55,305 nucleotides of DNA from Hydrogenophaga intermedia (GCF_000723405.1 NZ_CCAE010000029.1:1-55305); one strand, 5' to 3'. Counted from the stretch's first letter, positions 27,324 through 36,042 are shown. Program-made: numbers and translations. Notes: a model not told the origin generated them from the letters alone.

Positions 27324-28597
27324 GCCGCTACCTCGGTCATGGCCAGGGCCTCGCGGAAGAAATCGGGGCCGCCGAAGTTGCCGGACTTGAGCGCGAGCAG
27401 CAGCTCGTCGCCGCCCTGCGCGGTGCGCGCGCCCGTCCAGGGCACGCCGGGGCAGATGCTGGGGCCGATGCGCAGCTGAGTCACGTCCAGCGCCTGCACC
27501 ACGGCCCCGGAGGTCTCGCCGCCAGCGACCACCAGACGTCGCACGCCGGCGTCCACCAGGCCGCGCGCCACATGGGCCAGCGCTTGTTCGACGAGTTCAC
27601 CGGCGGCCTGCACGCCCAGGGCCTGCTGCACGGCGCCCACGCGATCGGGCGCGGCGGTGGCGTAGACGAGCACGGGGCCGTCGTTCAGGGCTTGCTTCGC
27701 TTTCGAGAGCAGCATCTGAGCCGTGTCGGTGCCCTGGTGCAGGGCCAGGGGGTCGACCTGCACCGCCGCGCCGCCGGCCTGCAGCCAGTGCGCGACCTGG
27801 GCGTTGGTGGCTTGTGAGCATGAGCCCGACACGACGGCCGAGGCGCCGCGCACCGGCGGCAGCGCGGCGGCCTGCGCATCGGGTTGCAGCCAGCCGCGCC
27901 GCGCGTAGGCGGGCGGCAGGCCCAGGGCCACGCCGGAGCCGGCGGTGATCAGCGGCAGATCGGCGCAGGCCTCGCCGAGCGTGAGCAGGTCGTCGTTGTC
28001 CACCGCGTCGGCAATGGCGATGCGAACGCCCTCGGCCTGCAGGCCCTTCAGTCGCTCGCGCGCCGCGTCGGCGCCCATCGCGACCGCGTCGTGCCGCAGC
28101 AGGCCCACGCGCTGCGCCGTCTGCGCCTGCAGCACACGCACCAGGTTGGCGTCCGTCATGGGCGTGAGCGGGTGCTGGCGCATGCCCGAATCGCTGAGCA
28201 GCGCGTCGCCCACGAACAGGTGGCCCTTGAACACGGTGCGGCCGTTCTCGGGGAAGGCGGGGCAGGCGATGGTGAGGTCGGTATCGAGCGCGCGCATCAG
28301 CGCGTCCGTGACGGGGCCGATGTTGCCGCGCGGCGTGGAGTCGAAAGTGGAGCAGTACTTGAAATAGATCTGCCGCGCGCCGGCCGCGCGCAGCGCAGCG
28401 AGCGCGGCCAGGCTCTGCTCGACGGCGGCCTCGGGCGCGATGGTGCGCGTCTTGAGTGCGACCACCACCGCGTCAGCCTCGGGCAGCGGGCCCTGCGGCA
28501 CCCCCAGCACCTGCACCGTGCGCATGCCGGCGCGCACCAGCATGCTGGCCACGTCGGTGGCGCCGGTGAAGTCGTCGGCGATGACGCCGAGGATCAT
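27320..28597 (-). CDS. otnK: 3-oxo-tetronate kinase (DUF1537 / four-carbon acid sugar kinase)
   Basis: Phosphorylates 3-oxo-tetronate at O4 with ATP. The 425-residue protein has the N-terminal sugar-acid-binding domain beginning MILGVIADDFTGATDVASML, with FKYCSTFDSTPRGNIGPVTDAL and ACPAFPENGRTVFKGHLFV. The C-terminal nucleotide-binding domain contains SGSCSQATNAQV and RRLVVAGGETSGAVVQAL, then PGVPWTGARTAQGGDELLLALKSGNFG. These are diagnostic for the DUF1537 family. It overlaps ltnD and otnC by 4 bp each, which indicates tight translational coupling. Confidence 0.94.
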   Translation of the reverse strand: MILGVIADDFTGATDVASMLVRAGMRTVQVLGVPQGPLPEADAVVVALKTRTIAPEAAVEQSLAALAALRAAGARQIYFKYCSTFDSTPRGNIGPVTDALMRALDTDLTIACPAFPENGRTVFKGHLFVGDALLSDSGMRQHPLTPMTDANLVRVLQAQTAQRVGLLRHDAVAMGADAARERLKGLQAEGVRIAIADAVDNDDLLTLGEACADLPLITAGSGVALGLPPAYARRGWLQPDAQAAALPPVRGASAVVSGSCSQATNAQVAHWLQAGGAAVQVDPLALHQGTDTAQMLLSKAKQALNDGPVLVYATAAPDRVGAVQQALGVQAAGELVEQALAHVARGLVDAGVRRLVVAGGETSGAVVQALDVTQLRIGPSICPGVPWTGARTAQGGDELLLALKSGNFGGPDFFREALAMTEVAA

Positions 28598-29526
28598 GCG
28601 TCGCTCCCGATGGGCGACGGCAGCTCCAGCCCCGCCAGCGTGGCGTAGTACTTCACCACCGCTGAATCGTCCTCGCCGCCCAGGCCCATGGCGGCCGTGG
28701 CCAGGTAGAGCTGGTGCGCGGCGGCGGCCAGGGGCAGCGGGAATTTCAGGGCGCGCGCCGCGTCGAGCACGATGCCCAGGTCCTTCACGAAGATGTTCAC
28801 CGCCGACAGCGGCGTGTAGTCGCCGTCCAGGATGTGCGGCACGCGGTTTTCGAACATCCAGCTCATGCCGGCGCTGTGGCAGATCACCTCGTAGAGCTGG
28901 CGCGGGTCGGCCCCGGCCTTCATGCCCAGCGCCATGGCCTCGCAGGCGCTGGCGATGTGCACGCCCGCCAGGTGCTGATTGACCATCTTCACCGTGGAGC
29001 CGACGCCGGCGCGATCGCCCAAGCGGTAGACCTTGCCCGCGATCGCGTTCAGCGCCGCGTCGGCGGCGGCGAAGGCGGCCTCGCTGCCCGAGGCCATCAC
29101 CGTCATCTGGCCCTCGGCGGCCTTTTTCGCGCCGCCGGACACCGGGCCATCGATGAACAGGATGCCGCGCTCGGCCAGGCGCGCTTCCCATTGCGGCGGC
29201 AGGGCCGGGTCCACCGTGGCGGAGGCGATCACCACCGCGCCGGGGCGCAGGCCCTGGGCCACGCCGTGCTCGCCGAACAGCACGGCTTCGGTCTGCGCGG
29301 CGTTCACCACCAGCACCAGCACGGCGTCGCAATGCGCGGCCAGTTCGGCGGGGTGCGACACGGCGCGGCCGCCGGCCTGTTCGAAGGCGGCGCGGGCGGC
29401 GGGCTGCGGGTCGCAGCCCCAGGTGGTCAGGCCCCGGCGCAAGGCCGAGCGGGCGGCGCCCAGGCCCATGGAGCCCAGGCCGATGACGCCCAGCGTGGCG
29501 GGCGTGGTCTTGGTGGTGGCGGTCAT
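28594..29526 (-). CDS. ltnD: L-threonate dehydrogenase
   Basis: Predicted to oxidise L-threonate to 2-oxo-tetronate with NAD+. This beta-hydroxyacid dehydrogenase of 310 residues has the Rossmann motif GVIGLGSMGLGAARSALRRG, DGPVSGGAKKAAEGQMTVMASG, the catalytic lysine region VGSTVKMVNQHLAGVHIA (Lys), and GMSWMFENRVPHIL. The family also includes 3-hydroxyisobutyrate and tartronate semialdehyde reductases; operon context selects LtnD. It begins inside the gntR stop (ATGA overlap). With denD, two dehydrogenases feed one common pathway. Confidence 0.9.
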   Translation of the reverse strand: MTATTKTTPATLGVIGLGSMGLGAARSALRRGLTTWGCDPQPAARAAFEQAGGRAVSHPAELAAHCDAVLVLVVNAAQTEAVLFGEHGVAQGLRPGAVVIASATVDPALPPQWEARLAERGILFIDGPVSGGAKKAAEGQMTVMASGSEAAFAAADAALNAIAGKVYRLGDRAGVGSTVKMVNQHLAGVHIASACEAMALGMKAGADPRQLYEVICHSAGMSWMFENRVPHILDGDYTPLSAVNIFVKDLGIVLDAARALKFPLPLAAAAHQLYLATAAMGLGGEDDSAVVKYYATLAGLELPSPIGSDA

Positions 29527-30293
29527 TCGGTGCGGGGTGTGGCGGGTTTGAGCAGCGCGTCCAGCGCGCGGCGCACGGGCGGCGGGGCGTGTTCGATGCG
29601 GTGCGCGGCGTTGGCCATGTGGCGCATGGCGGCCTCGCGCGCGGCGGCGGCGTCGCCCCGGCACACGGCCTCGGCGATGGCGCGGTGCTCCTGGTGCACC
29701 TGCACCATGTAGCCGCTGTCCAGGGACTCGTTGGTGCGCGTCACCTTCATGGCGTCGCGCTGGTACTGCTCCAGAAAGCCGAGCAGGCGTTCGTAGTGCG
29801 GGTTGTCGGTGGCGCGGGCGATGCTGCGGTGAAAGCGCAGGTCGGCCTCCACGCCGGGCGCGCCCAGTGGCGGGCAGGCCTCCAGCTCGGTCAGCGCATC
29901 CATGATCGAACGCGCTTTCTCGGGCGTGATGCGCCGCGCGGCGAGCTCGGCCACATCGGCCTCCAGCCCGCGGCGCACCTCCACCACCTGCAGCACGGCC
30001 TCCATGGAGTGCAGCACCGTCGGGTCGAAGGCCAGGGCGCGCGCCTGGTGGCTGGGCGCCACGAACACGCCCGCGCCCTGGCGCGAGGTGAGCAGGCCGA
30101 TGGACTTGAGCTGGCTGATGGCCTCGCGCACCACGGTGCGCGACACGCCGAACTGCTCGGACAGGCGCTGCTCGGTGGGCAGGCGCTGGTCGGGCTCCAG
30201 CTCGCCCGACTCGATGCGCTGCATCAGCAGGGCCGCGAGCCTGTCGGTCAGGCGCTGCGGGGCCTGCAGGGGCTCGGCGTGGTCGGGGGGCAT
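29523..30293 (-). CDS. GntR/FadR-family transcriptional regulator of the tetronate operon
   Basis: A 256-residue regulator with an N-terminal winged helix (LAALLMQRIESGELEPDQRLPTEQRLSEQFGVSRTVVREAISQLKSIGLLTSRQGAGVFV) and a C-terminal all-helical FCD domain (VEVRRGLEADVAELAARRI, then DLRFHRSIARATDNPHY and HQEHRAIAEAV), whose Asp/His residues normally hold a metal next to the effector pocket. ATG 30293 was preferred; a longer option starts at TTG 30335 and would run through the operator-like palindrome. As first gene of the operon it is likely an autoregulated repressor released by a tetronate. Confidence 0.88.
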   Translation of the reverse strand: MPPDHAEPLQAPQRLTDRLAALLMQRIESGELEPDQRLPTEQRLSEQFGVSRTVVREAISQLKSIGLLTSRQGAGVFVAPSHQARALAFDPTVLHSMEAVLQVVEVRRGLEADVAELAARRITPEKARSIMDALTELEACPPLGAPGVEADLRFHRSIARATDNPHYERLLGFLEQYQRDAMKVTRTNESLDSGYMVQVHQEHRAIAEAVCRGDAAAAREAAMRHMANAAHRIEHAPPPVRRALDALLKPATPRTE

Positions 30294-30325
30294 GCTTGTC
30301 TCGGGCTTTTGTGTGCTTATCAGGT

Positions 30326-30343
30326 CATCATACAAATTTGATG
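30326..30343 (-). promoter_or_regulatory. Candidate GntR operator, CATCA-8 nt-TGATG
   Basis: An interrupted palindrome CATCA/TGATG with an AT-rich 8-bp centre (TACAAATT on the plus strand) stands out in GC-rich surroundings, 33 bp upstream of the preferred gntR start and downstream of the preceding terminator. Position and symmetry fit a FadR-type autoregulatory operator. Confidence 0.5.
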
Positions 30344-30353
30344 GACAAAGAAA

Positions 30354-30373
30354 ATCCCGGGAAAACCCGGGAT
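30354..30373 (-). terminator. Intrinsic terminator of the PF10118 gene
   Basis: On the minus strand ATCCCGGG, loop TTTT, CCCGGGAT is a perfect 8-bp stem followed by TTTTCTTTG. It lies 10 bp after the stop of the gene at 30384 and insulates the gntR operon from it. Confidence 0.8.
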
Positions 30374-30383
30374 CGTGCAGGGC

Positions 30384-31202
30384 TCAGCGGCCGACGGCGA
30401 CGAACAGCGCGCTGTTGTCGCGCAGCCAATCGGCCGATCGCTCGGTGTGCTGCTGATCGGGGTGGAAGTCGGCGCGGAAGTAATCGCGCCAGGCCGACCA
30501 GTTGGCCCGCAGCAGGCCATGCCGGCCCAGCAGGTGGCGCCCCGCGCTGCGCCAAGTGGACCAGCGCCACAGCGTGCCGTCGCGCCGCAGGTTGGCCACG
30601 GTCTGGCGCAGGGCGTCGGCCAGGAAGAACACGGTGATGCGACGCATCCACTTCACGCGCCATTCGTGGTTGCCGCCCAGGGCCTGGTACAGGTCGAAGG
30701 CGGTGCTCTTGTGCTCGGCCTCTTCGGCGCTGTGCCACAGCCACAGGGCCTGCAGGCGCGGCTCGCTGCCGGCCAGCACCTCGGGGTGGCCCAGCAGCCA
30801 CTCGGCGAACAGGGCGGTGAAGTGCTCATTGGCGGCGGTGATGCCCAGGGCGTGGCGCACGTCGGCGCCAGCCAGCAGCTTCATGCGCGACTCGGCGCGC
30901 GGCGCCCAGTCGTTCACCAGGCCGTGTTTTTCGATCTGTGCGTTGAACAGCGCGTGGATGCGGCGGTGTGTGGCCTCCTGGCCCACGAAGCCCTTTACCT
31001 CCGCGTCCCAGCGCGCGCGCTGGTCCTCCGGCAAGGCCTTGGCGCCATCGCGCACGGCGTCGATGAAGAACTGCTCGCCCACCGGGAAGCTCATCGACAG
31101 CGCGTTGAACCAGGCGGTGAGGAAGGCGTCGCCGCCGCACCAATGGCGCGGCACGGGCGTCTCCAGATCGATGAGCAGGCGGCGGACGGTGAGGTCGGTC
31201 AT
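30384..31202 (-). CDS. PF10118-type predicted metal-dependent hydrolase (COG3687-like)
   Basis: Encodes 272 residues from ATG 31202. The family is annotated as metal-dependent hydrolase but, to my knowledge, without a proven reaction. The sequence starts MTDLTVRRLLIDLETPVPRHWCGGDAFLTAWFNALSMSFPVGEQFFI. It is almost wholly helical and carries two Glu-x-x-His pairs, GQEATHRRIH and SAEEAEHKSTAF, plus EHFTALFAEWLL. That spacing resembles ferritin-like di-metal helical bundles more than a classical hydrolase. It is monocistronic, ended by a strong terminator, and divergent from the DUF5990 gene. Confidence 0.75.
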   Translation of the reverse strand: MTDLTVRRLLIDLETPVPRHWCGGDAFLTAWFNALSMSFPVGEQFFIDAVRDGAKALPEDQRARWDAEVKGFVGQEATHRRIHALFNAQIEKHGLVNDWAPRAESRMKLLAGADVRHALGITAANEHFTALFAEWLLGHPEVLAGSEPRLQALWLWHSAEEAEHKSTAFDLYQALGGNHEWRVKWMRRITVFFLADALRQTVANLRRDGTLWRWSTWRSAGRHLLGRHGLLRANWSAWRDYFRADFHPDQQHTERSADWLRDNSALFVAVGR

Positions 31203-31303
31203 GGCAGTACTGGTACGGGTAGGTACCGGGCGACTGTGCGCGTGTGCGCGAGGGCTGTCAAGCCTGTGCCAGACTGCCGCCACCTCATGATCAGGAGCAG
31301 CGA

Positions 31304-31762
31304 ATGAACACCTCGACGGCGGCCCGGCTTCAAGTCATCTTCGTTGTCGAAGCGCCGCCGCCTGGTGTGCTGTTCGCCGTGCAGAGCGGGCGCGATGAAT
31401 TGCTGCCGCCGTTCGCCTCGACGGGCGACTCGCTGTCCTTCGCCTTTTCGCTGGAGCTGGGGCCGCCGCTGGCGGACGGCGCGTTCAATTTCCGTGGCCC
31501 CTTGGCGCAGGGCACGCCCGCCGACCGGTTCGTCTACCTCAACTCCGGCACCTACGCCGGCCAGCAGCAAGCCCCGTGGGAGCGTCGGGCGAAGATCAAG
31601 TTGGGGGGCATTCCCCGGGACCTCGTTGCGTCTGCCGCGGGCCAGGCGGATCTGGCGGTCGAAGCCCGCATCCGGGGCGCGGCACGGGATGGCGGGCCGG
31701 TGTGCGCCAGCGTCAACCCCCCCGACATCACTTGGCACCTGGCCAGCCGCCCGACGCCATAG
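31304..31762 (+). CDS. DUF5990 family protein
   Basis: Encodes 152 residues from ATG 31304, with AGGAG at 31293-31297. The core DGAFNFRGPLAQGTPADRFVYLNSGTYAGQQQAPWERRAKIKLGGI looks like the DUF5990 family of small beta-rich cytoplasmic proteins (recalled; moderate certainty). No signal peptide, membrane segment or catalytic motif is visible. Function is unknown. It is divergent from the PF10118 gene and convergent with the MFS gene, with only 10 bp between the stops. Confidence 0.7.
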   Translation: MNTSTAARLQVIFVVEAPPPGVLFAVQSGRDELLPPFASTGDSLSFAFSLELGPPLADGAFNFRGPLAQGTPADRFVYLNSGTYAGQQQAPWERRAKIKLGGIPRDLVASAAGQADLAVEARIRGAARDGGPVCASVNPPDITWHLASRPTP

Positions 31763-31772
31763 CGAAGCGGCC

Positions 31773-33044
31773 TCAAGCCACCGCGCCGCGCGGCAAGCCG
31801 GGCCCGCTGCCGCGCACCCGCCAGAACAGGAACAGCGCGATGCTCATGTTCAGCAGGTTCCACCCGATGCCGTTGAGAAATGCCGCGTGGTAGCTGCCGG
31901 TGAGGTCGAACACCCAGCCCGACATCCAGCCCCCCAGCGCCATGCCCACCAGCGTGGCCATGATCACCGCGCCCACACGCGCGCCGGCTTCTTGCGGCGC
32001 GAAGTGCTCGCGGATGATGATGGCGTAGCTGGGCACGATGCCGCCCTGGAACAGGCCGAACATGGCCGAGATGAGGTACAGCGGCACCATGCCGTCGAAG
32101 GGCAGGAACATCAGCAAGGCCACGCACTGCAGGGCCGAGCCCAGCAGCAGCGTGCGAATTCCGCCGATGCGGTCGCAGATCCAGCCCGACACCAGGCGGC
32201 TGACGATGCCGCTGGCCAGCATGAGCGAGAGCATCTCGGCGCCGCGCGCCGCGCCAAAGCCCAGGTCCACGCAGTAGGCCACGATGTGCACCTGCGGCAT
32301 GGACATGGCCACGCAGCAGGCCACGCCGGCCACGCACAGCAGGGTCTGCGCTTGCGCGGGCTTCATGCCGAAGGGGCGTGAGGTGTCGGGCAGGGCGCCG
32401 CCGGGCGTGGCGGGCGCGGCCGCCAACACCAGCGGCGGGCGCTGGCGCATGAGGTTGGCCAGCAAAAAAATGCCCGTGCCGCAGACGATGGCGAGCAGGA
32501 AGTAGGTGTTGCGCCAGCCGATGGTCTCGATGCCCCACTGCACCAGCGGGGGCCACACGGTGCCGGCCACGTAGTTGCCGCTGGCCGCGATGGCCACCGC
32601 GATGCCTCGCCGCTTGTTCCACCACAAGGCGGTGTCGGCCAGCAGCGGCGCGAAGGTGGCCGAACTGCCCAGCAGGCCCAGCAGCAGCCCGTGCGCCAGG
32701 CCGAAGGCCCAGATGTTGCCGGACAGCGCGGCGGCCGCGAAGCCGCCAGCCACGGCCACCGCGCCCAGGCGCAGCACGGGGGTGATGCCATGCTTGTCGG
32801 CCAGGCGCCCGGTGAACAGACCGCCCAGGCCCAGGCAGACCATCATGAGCGTGTAGGGCAGTGAGGCGTCGCCGCGGCCGATGCCGAACTCGGTCTGCAC
32901 CGCGGGCAGCACCACCGCCACCACGTACATGCCGGCGTTGCCGAGGGTGACCAGGCCCAGCACCGTGAGCAGCCGCCAGGCGGCGGTGCGGGAGTCGATG
33001 AGGCTGGGGTCGGCGGGGGTGTTGTCTCGTGTTGTGTTTTTCAT
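31773..33044 (-). CDS. MFS transporter, probable organic/sugar acid carrier
   Basis: Twelve hydrophobic segments over 423 residues, with the loop 2-3 MFS motif GGLFTGRLADKHGITPVLRLGAV and the matching second-half motif SGWICDRIGGIRTLLLGSAL. The general pattern is that of anion:cation or oxalate/formate-type symporters. It is the last gene of the second sugar-acid-like cluster, 60 bp after the Bug-type binding protein. TAGCAT precedes the ATG by 9 nt, so it may also have its own start site. The substrate is presumably the acid handled by the upstream enzymes. Confidence 0.85.
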   Translation of the reverse strand: MKNTTRDNTPADPSLIDSRTAAWRLLTVLGLVTLGNAGMYVVAVVLPAVQTEFGIGRGDASLPYTLMMVCLGLGGLFTGRLADKHGITPVLRLGAVAVAGGFAAAALSGNIWAFGLAHGLLLGLLGSSATFAPLLADTALWWNKRRGIAVAIAASGNYVAGTVWPPLVQWGIETIGWRNTYFLLAIVCGTGIFLLANLMRQRPPLVLAAAPATPGGALPDTSRPFGMKPAQAQTLLCVAGVACCVAMSMPQVHIVAYCVDLGFGAARGAEMLSLMLASGIVSRLVSGWICDRIGGIRTLLLGSALQCVALLMFLPFDGMVPLYLISAMFGLFQGGIVPSYAIIIREHFAPQEAGARVGAVIMATLVGMALGGWMSGWVFDLTGSYHAAFLNGIGWNLLNMSIALFLFWRVRGSGPGLPRGAVA

Positions 33045-33104
33045 GGCCCGGCGATGCTACGACGCCCGCGCGGGCCATGCGTCCTCAAGCGGAGGGTGCC
33101 CCTG

Positions 33105-34100
33105 TCACTCGACCGTGAAGCCCACGGCCTTGACGATCGGGCCCCAGTGCTCGGTGTCGCGGCGCTGCATGGCCAGCAGCTCGGCCGGCGTGGACGACCG
33201 GGCCTCCAGCCCCATTTCCGCCAGGCCATTGACCACCTCCGGCTTGGCCAGCGCCGTTTTCAGGGCGGCATTGGCCTGCTGCACCGTGGCCGCGGGCGTG
33301 CCGCCGGGCAGGTAGAAGGCGAACCACTCGTCCGTGACGATGTCCTTGTAGCCCTGTTCGACATAGGTGGGCACCTGCGGTACGAAGCGGCTGCGCTTGG
33401 CGCCGGAGACGCCGAGCAGGCGCACGCGCCCGCCGCCCAGGTGCGGCATGAAGTCGCCGATGGGGCCGCTGACGCAGGCGATCTGCCCCGCCGTGAGGTC
33501 CAGGATTGCCGCCTGCGTGCCGCGGTAGGCGACGTGGCGCATGGGCACCTTGCCCGCGCGGCTCAGCATCTCGCCCGTGAAGTGGGGCGTGGAGCCGGCG
33601 GCGGGCGAGCCGAAGTTCGCTTCGTTGGGGTTGGCCTTCAGCCAGGCCATGAGCTCGGGCACGTTGGTGACGGACGCCGGCACGGCCGGGCCCACACCCA
33701 ACGCGAATTCGAACGAGCAGGCCACGGACACGGGCGCGAGGTCCTTGAACGGCTCGTAGGGCAGCTTCTTGTAGATGTGCGGGTAGATGGTGAGCATCGA
33801 CGCCGGGGTCTGCAGCAGCACGGTTCCGTCAGCGGGCGCACCCTTCACCGTGGAGATCGCGATCTGCCCGCCGGCGCCCGTCTTGTTTTCGACCACGGCG
33901 GTGCGCGCGTAGAGGCCGCGCAGGCCGTCGGCGACGCGGCGGCAGACGGTGTCGGAGGTGCCGCCGGCGGCGAAGCCGGTGACGATGCGCAGCACGTCCA
34001 CGGGTGGCGTCTGGGCTTGCGCGGCAGCGCTGCCGAACAGGCCGGGCAGCGCCAGCGCGGTGGCGCCGTGCTGGACGAATTGGCGACGGGTCGATGGCAT
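33105..34100 (-). CDS. Bug family tripartite tricarboxylate transporter substrate-binding protein
   Basis: A periplasmic receptor of 331 residues. The N terminus STRRQFVQHGATALALPG is a twin-arginine type signal, cleaved near AQA at about residue 30. The Bug/TctC fold is seen in LRIVTGFAAGGTSDTVCRRVADGL, VVENKTGAGGQIAISTVKGAPADGTVLL and PHFTGEMLSRAG..MRHVAYRGTQAAILDL. AGGAGA precedes the ATG. No TctA or TctB permease genes are adjacent; instead an MFS carrier follows. Burkholderiales carry many such orphan Bug proteins, some of which act as sensors. Confidence 0.92.
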   Translation of the reverse strand: MPSTRRQFVQHGATALALPGLFGSAAAQAQTPPVDVLRIVTGFAAGGTSDTVCRRVADGLRGLYARTAVVENKTGAGGQIAISTVKGAPADGTVLLQTPASMLTIYPHIYKKLPYEPFKDLAPVSVACSFEFALGVGPAVPASVTNVPELMAWLKANPNEANFGSPAAGSTPHFTGEMLSRAGKVPMRHVAYRGTQAAILDLTAGQIACVSGPIGDFMPHLGGGRVRLLGVSGAKRSRFVPQVPTYVEQGYKDIVTDEWFAFYLPGGTPAATVQQANAALKTALAKPEVVNGLAEMGLEARSSTPAELLAMQRRDTEHWGPIVKAVGFTVE

Positions 34101-34178
34101 GGAAAAGTCTCCTGATGAAATGGGGCGCAGGGCGCCGTTGGCTGGGAATCCGGAATGGAAAAAGGGCGGGAACGGTGA

Positions 34179-35141
34179 TCAGGCGGGTGCTGGGTCGAGC
34201 GCGCGGGCGGCGCGGCGAACCAGTTGGGCCACGCTGCCGTCGTGCCGGAAGCCAGCGGCGTCGGCGCGCGCCGTCGTCAGCGGTGGCAGCCGGCCGAACT
34301 GGGCCTCCAGTGCTTCGTCGGGGCGGTAGCTGACGAGGGCAGATGCGCCGGGCCGCTCGGCTTCGAACGCCCGCACCAGTTCGCCAATGCTCAAGCGTTG
34401 CGCAGGCAGGGTCCAGGCGGTGTGGCCGCCCAGGCGCTCGGGCGGGCACTGCGCCGCGTGCAGCAGGTTGTCGATGCAGGCCTCGAGCGACAGCAGCCAC
34501 AAGGTGGCGGACGCCGACACCGGACAGACGAAGGACCGTTGCTCCACCAGAGCACGAATAAGCTCGCTGGAAAAGGCCGACAGCGCGCCCGTGGGCGTGG
34601 GGGGGCGCGCCACGATGCCGGGCAGGCGCAGCGAGCGCGCGTGCAGGAAGCCGCGCCGCGTGCAGTCGGCCAGAAAGATTTCCGCCATCTGCTTCTGCGC
34701 GCCGTAGCTGAGGCTGGGCCGCAGCGGTGTGTCGTCGTCGATGCGCGCGGGCAGCGGCGCGCCGAACACGGCGATGGAACTCGTGAAGACGAACGTGGGC
34801 GCCGCGCCGCCGCGCTGCACGGCCTCCACGAGTGCGAGGGTCGCGTGCACATTGACCTTCAGGCCCAGTTCGTGGTCGGACTCGGACTGCCCGCTCGGCA
34901 CGCTGGCCAGGTGGAACACCACGTCGTGGTGGTTCTGCGTGATCGCGTCGATGACCGCGGCGTCGGCGATGCTGCCGGCCACGGCGCGCACCTGGGGCGC
35001 CGGTGGTGCCTCGGGCAGCCGCAGGTCGCACAGCGTGAGCTGGTCGATGGCCTGCCCTTGCAGGGTGGCACCAGGCGCGGCCAGGCGGCGGGCCAGGGCG
35101 CGGCCGATGTAGCCGTCGGCGCCGGTGATGAGGACCTTCAT
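34179..35141 (-). CDS. NAD-dependent epimerase/dehydratase, DenD paralogue
   Basis: An extended SDR of 320 residues, starting MKVLITGADGYIGRALARRL, with VVFHLASVPSGQSESDHELGLKVNVHATL, TSSIAVFG and the catalytic Tyr146/Lys150 (YGAQK). It shares the DenD-specific pattern (HLAS..S..ESD.ELGLK.N) with the gene at 24816, so oxidation of an aldonate hydroxyl is likely; the substrate may differ. It lies 13 bp after the 3-hydroxyisobutyrate dehydrogenase-like gene. No OtnI, OtnK or OtnC homologue is nearby, so its product may be processed elsewhere. Confidence 0.82.
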   Translation of the reverse strand: MKVLITGADGYIGRALARRLAAPGATLQGQAIDQLTLCDLRLPEAPPAPQVRAVAGSIADAAVIDAITQNHHDVVFHLASVPSGQSESDHELGLKVNVHATLALVEAVQRGGAAPTFVFTSSIAVFGAPLPARIDDDTPLRPSLSYGAQKQMAEIFLADCTRRGFLHARSLRLPGIVARPPTPTGALSAFSSELIRALVEQRSFVCPVSASATLWLLSLEACIDNLLHAAQCPPERLGGHTAWTLPAQRLSIGELVRAFEAERPGASALVSYRPDEALEAQFGRLPPLTTARADAAGFRHDGSVAQLVRRAARALDPAPA

Positions 35142-35154
35142 GCGAGGTGCTTCC

Positions 35155-36042
35155 TCATGCCGGCTTGGCCACGCGCACGATCTGCGACAGGTCGGCCTCA
35201 CCCAGCCCCTGCGACTTGCCCTGGCGGAAGCGCTCCTGCACGGCGCGCAGCACTGGTGCGTGCACGTCGGCCACCTGCATGGCCTCGGCCACGTTGTCCA
35301 CGTCCTTGAGCATGGTGGCCAGCGCGCCGATGCTGTGTTCGGGCGGTGTGGTCATGCGCGGCACGAAGGTCTGCAGCAGCACCGAATCGGCCCAGCCACC
35401 GGCCAGGGCGGTGGACAGCGCCGCCGCGTCGATGCCACTGCGCTGCGCCAGGCTCACCGCCTCGGCGATGGCGCACAGCGTGGTGGCGACCACGGTCTGG
35501 TTGCACAGCTTGGCCACCTGGCCGGCGCCCGAATCGCCCATGCGGGTGATGGCGCGGGCGTAGGCGCGCATCGCGGCGCTGGCCTGGTCGATGGCAGCGG
35601 GCTCGCCACCCGCCATCACCACCAGCGCGCCATTGGCCGCGCCCGCGATGCCGCCGGAGACGGGCGCGTCCACCCAGTCGGCGCCGGTTTCCGCCTTGAG
35701 CCGTTGCGCGATCTCGCGCGTGGCGGTGGGCGAGATGCTGGAGTGGTCCACCACGCGGCGCAGGGCGCCGGTCTGGCTGTTCAGGCCTTTGAGACCGTTC
35801 TGGCCGAAGGCCACTTGTGCAACGGCCCGCGTGTCCGTGAGGCAGAGGATCACCGTCTCGCAGTGCTGCGCCAGCTCGGCCGGGTCGGCCGCGAGCACCG
35901 CGCCTTCGGCCACCAGCGGCGCTGCTTTCTCGGGCGTGCGGTTCCACACCATCACGCGGTGGCCTGCCTGCAGCAGGCGGCGCACCATCGCGGCGCCCAT
36001 GAGGCCCGTGCCGCCAAATCCGATCGTCGTCTCCACCGCCAT
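35155..36042 (-). CDS. NAD(P)-dependent beta-hydroxyacid dehydrogenase (3-hydroxyisobutyrate dehydrogenase family)
   Basis: Encodes 295 residues. The Rossmann motif IGFGGTGLMGAAMVRRLLQAGH starts almost at the N terminus; DAPVSGGIAGAANGALVVMAGG is the substrate-binding signature, and the catalytic lysine lies in GAGQVAKLCNQTVVA. Substrates of the family include 3-hydroxyisobutyrate, tartronate semialdehyde, L-threonate and gamma-hydroxybutyrate. The ATG at 36042 shares one base with the dehydratase stop (TGATG); a GTG at 36045 is the only alternative. It belongs to the second sugar-acid-type cluster. Confidence 0.86.
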   Translation of the reverse strand: MAVETTIGFGGTGLMGAAMVRRLLQAGHRVMVWNRTPEKAAPLVAEGAVLAADPAELAQHCETVILCLTDTRAVAQVAFGQNGLKGLNSQTGALRRVVDHSSISPTATREIAQRLKAETGADWVDAPVSGGIAGAANGALVVMAGGEPAAIDQASAAMRAYARAITRMGDSGAGQVAKLCNQTVVATTLCAIAEAVSLAQRSGIDAAALSTALAGGWADSVLLQTFVPRMTTPPEHSIGALATMLKDVDNVAEAMQVADVHAPVLRAVQERFRQGKSQGLGEADLSQIVRVAKPA

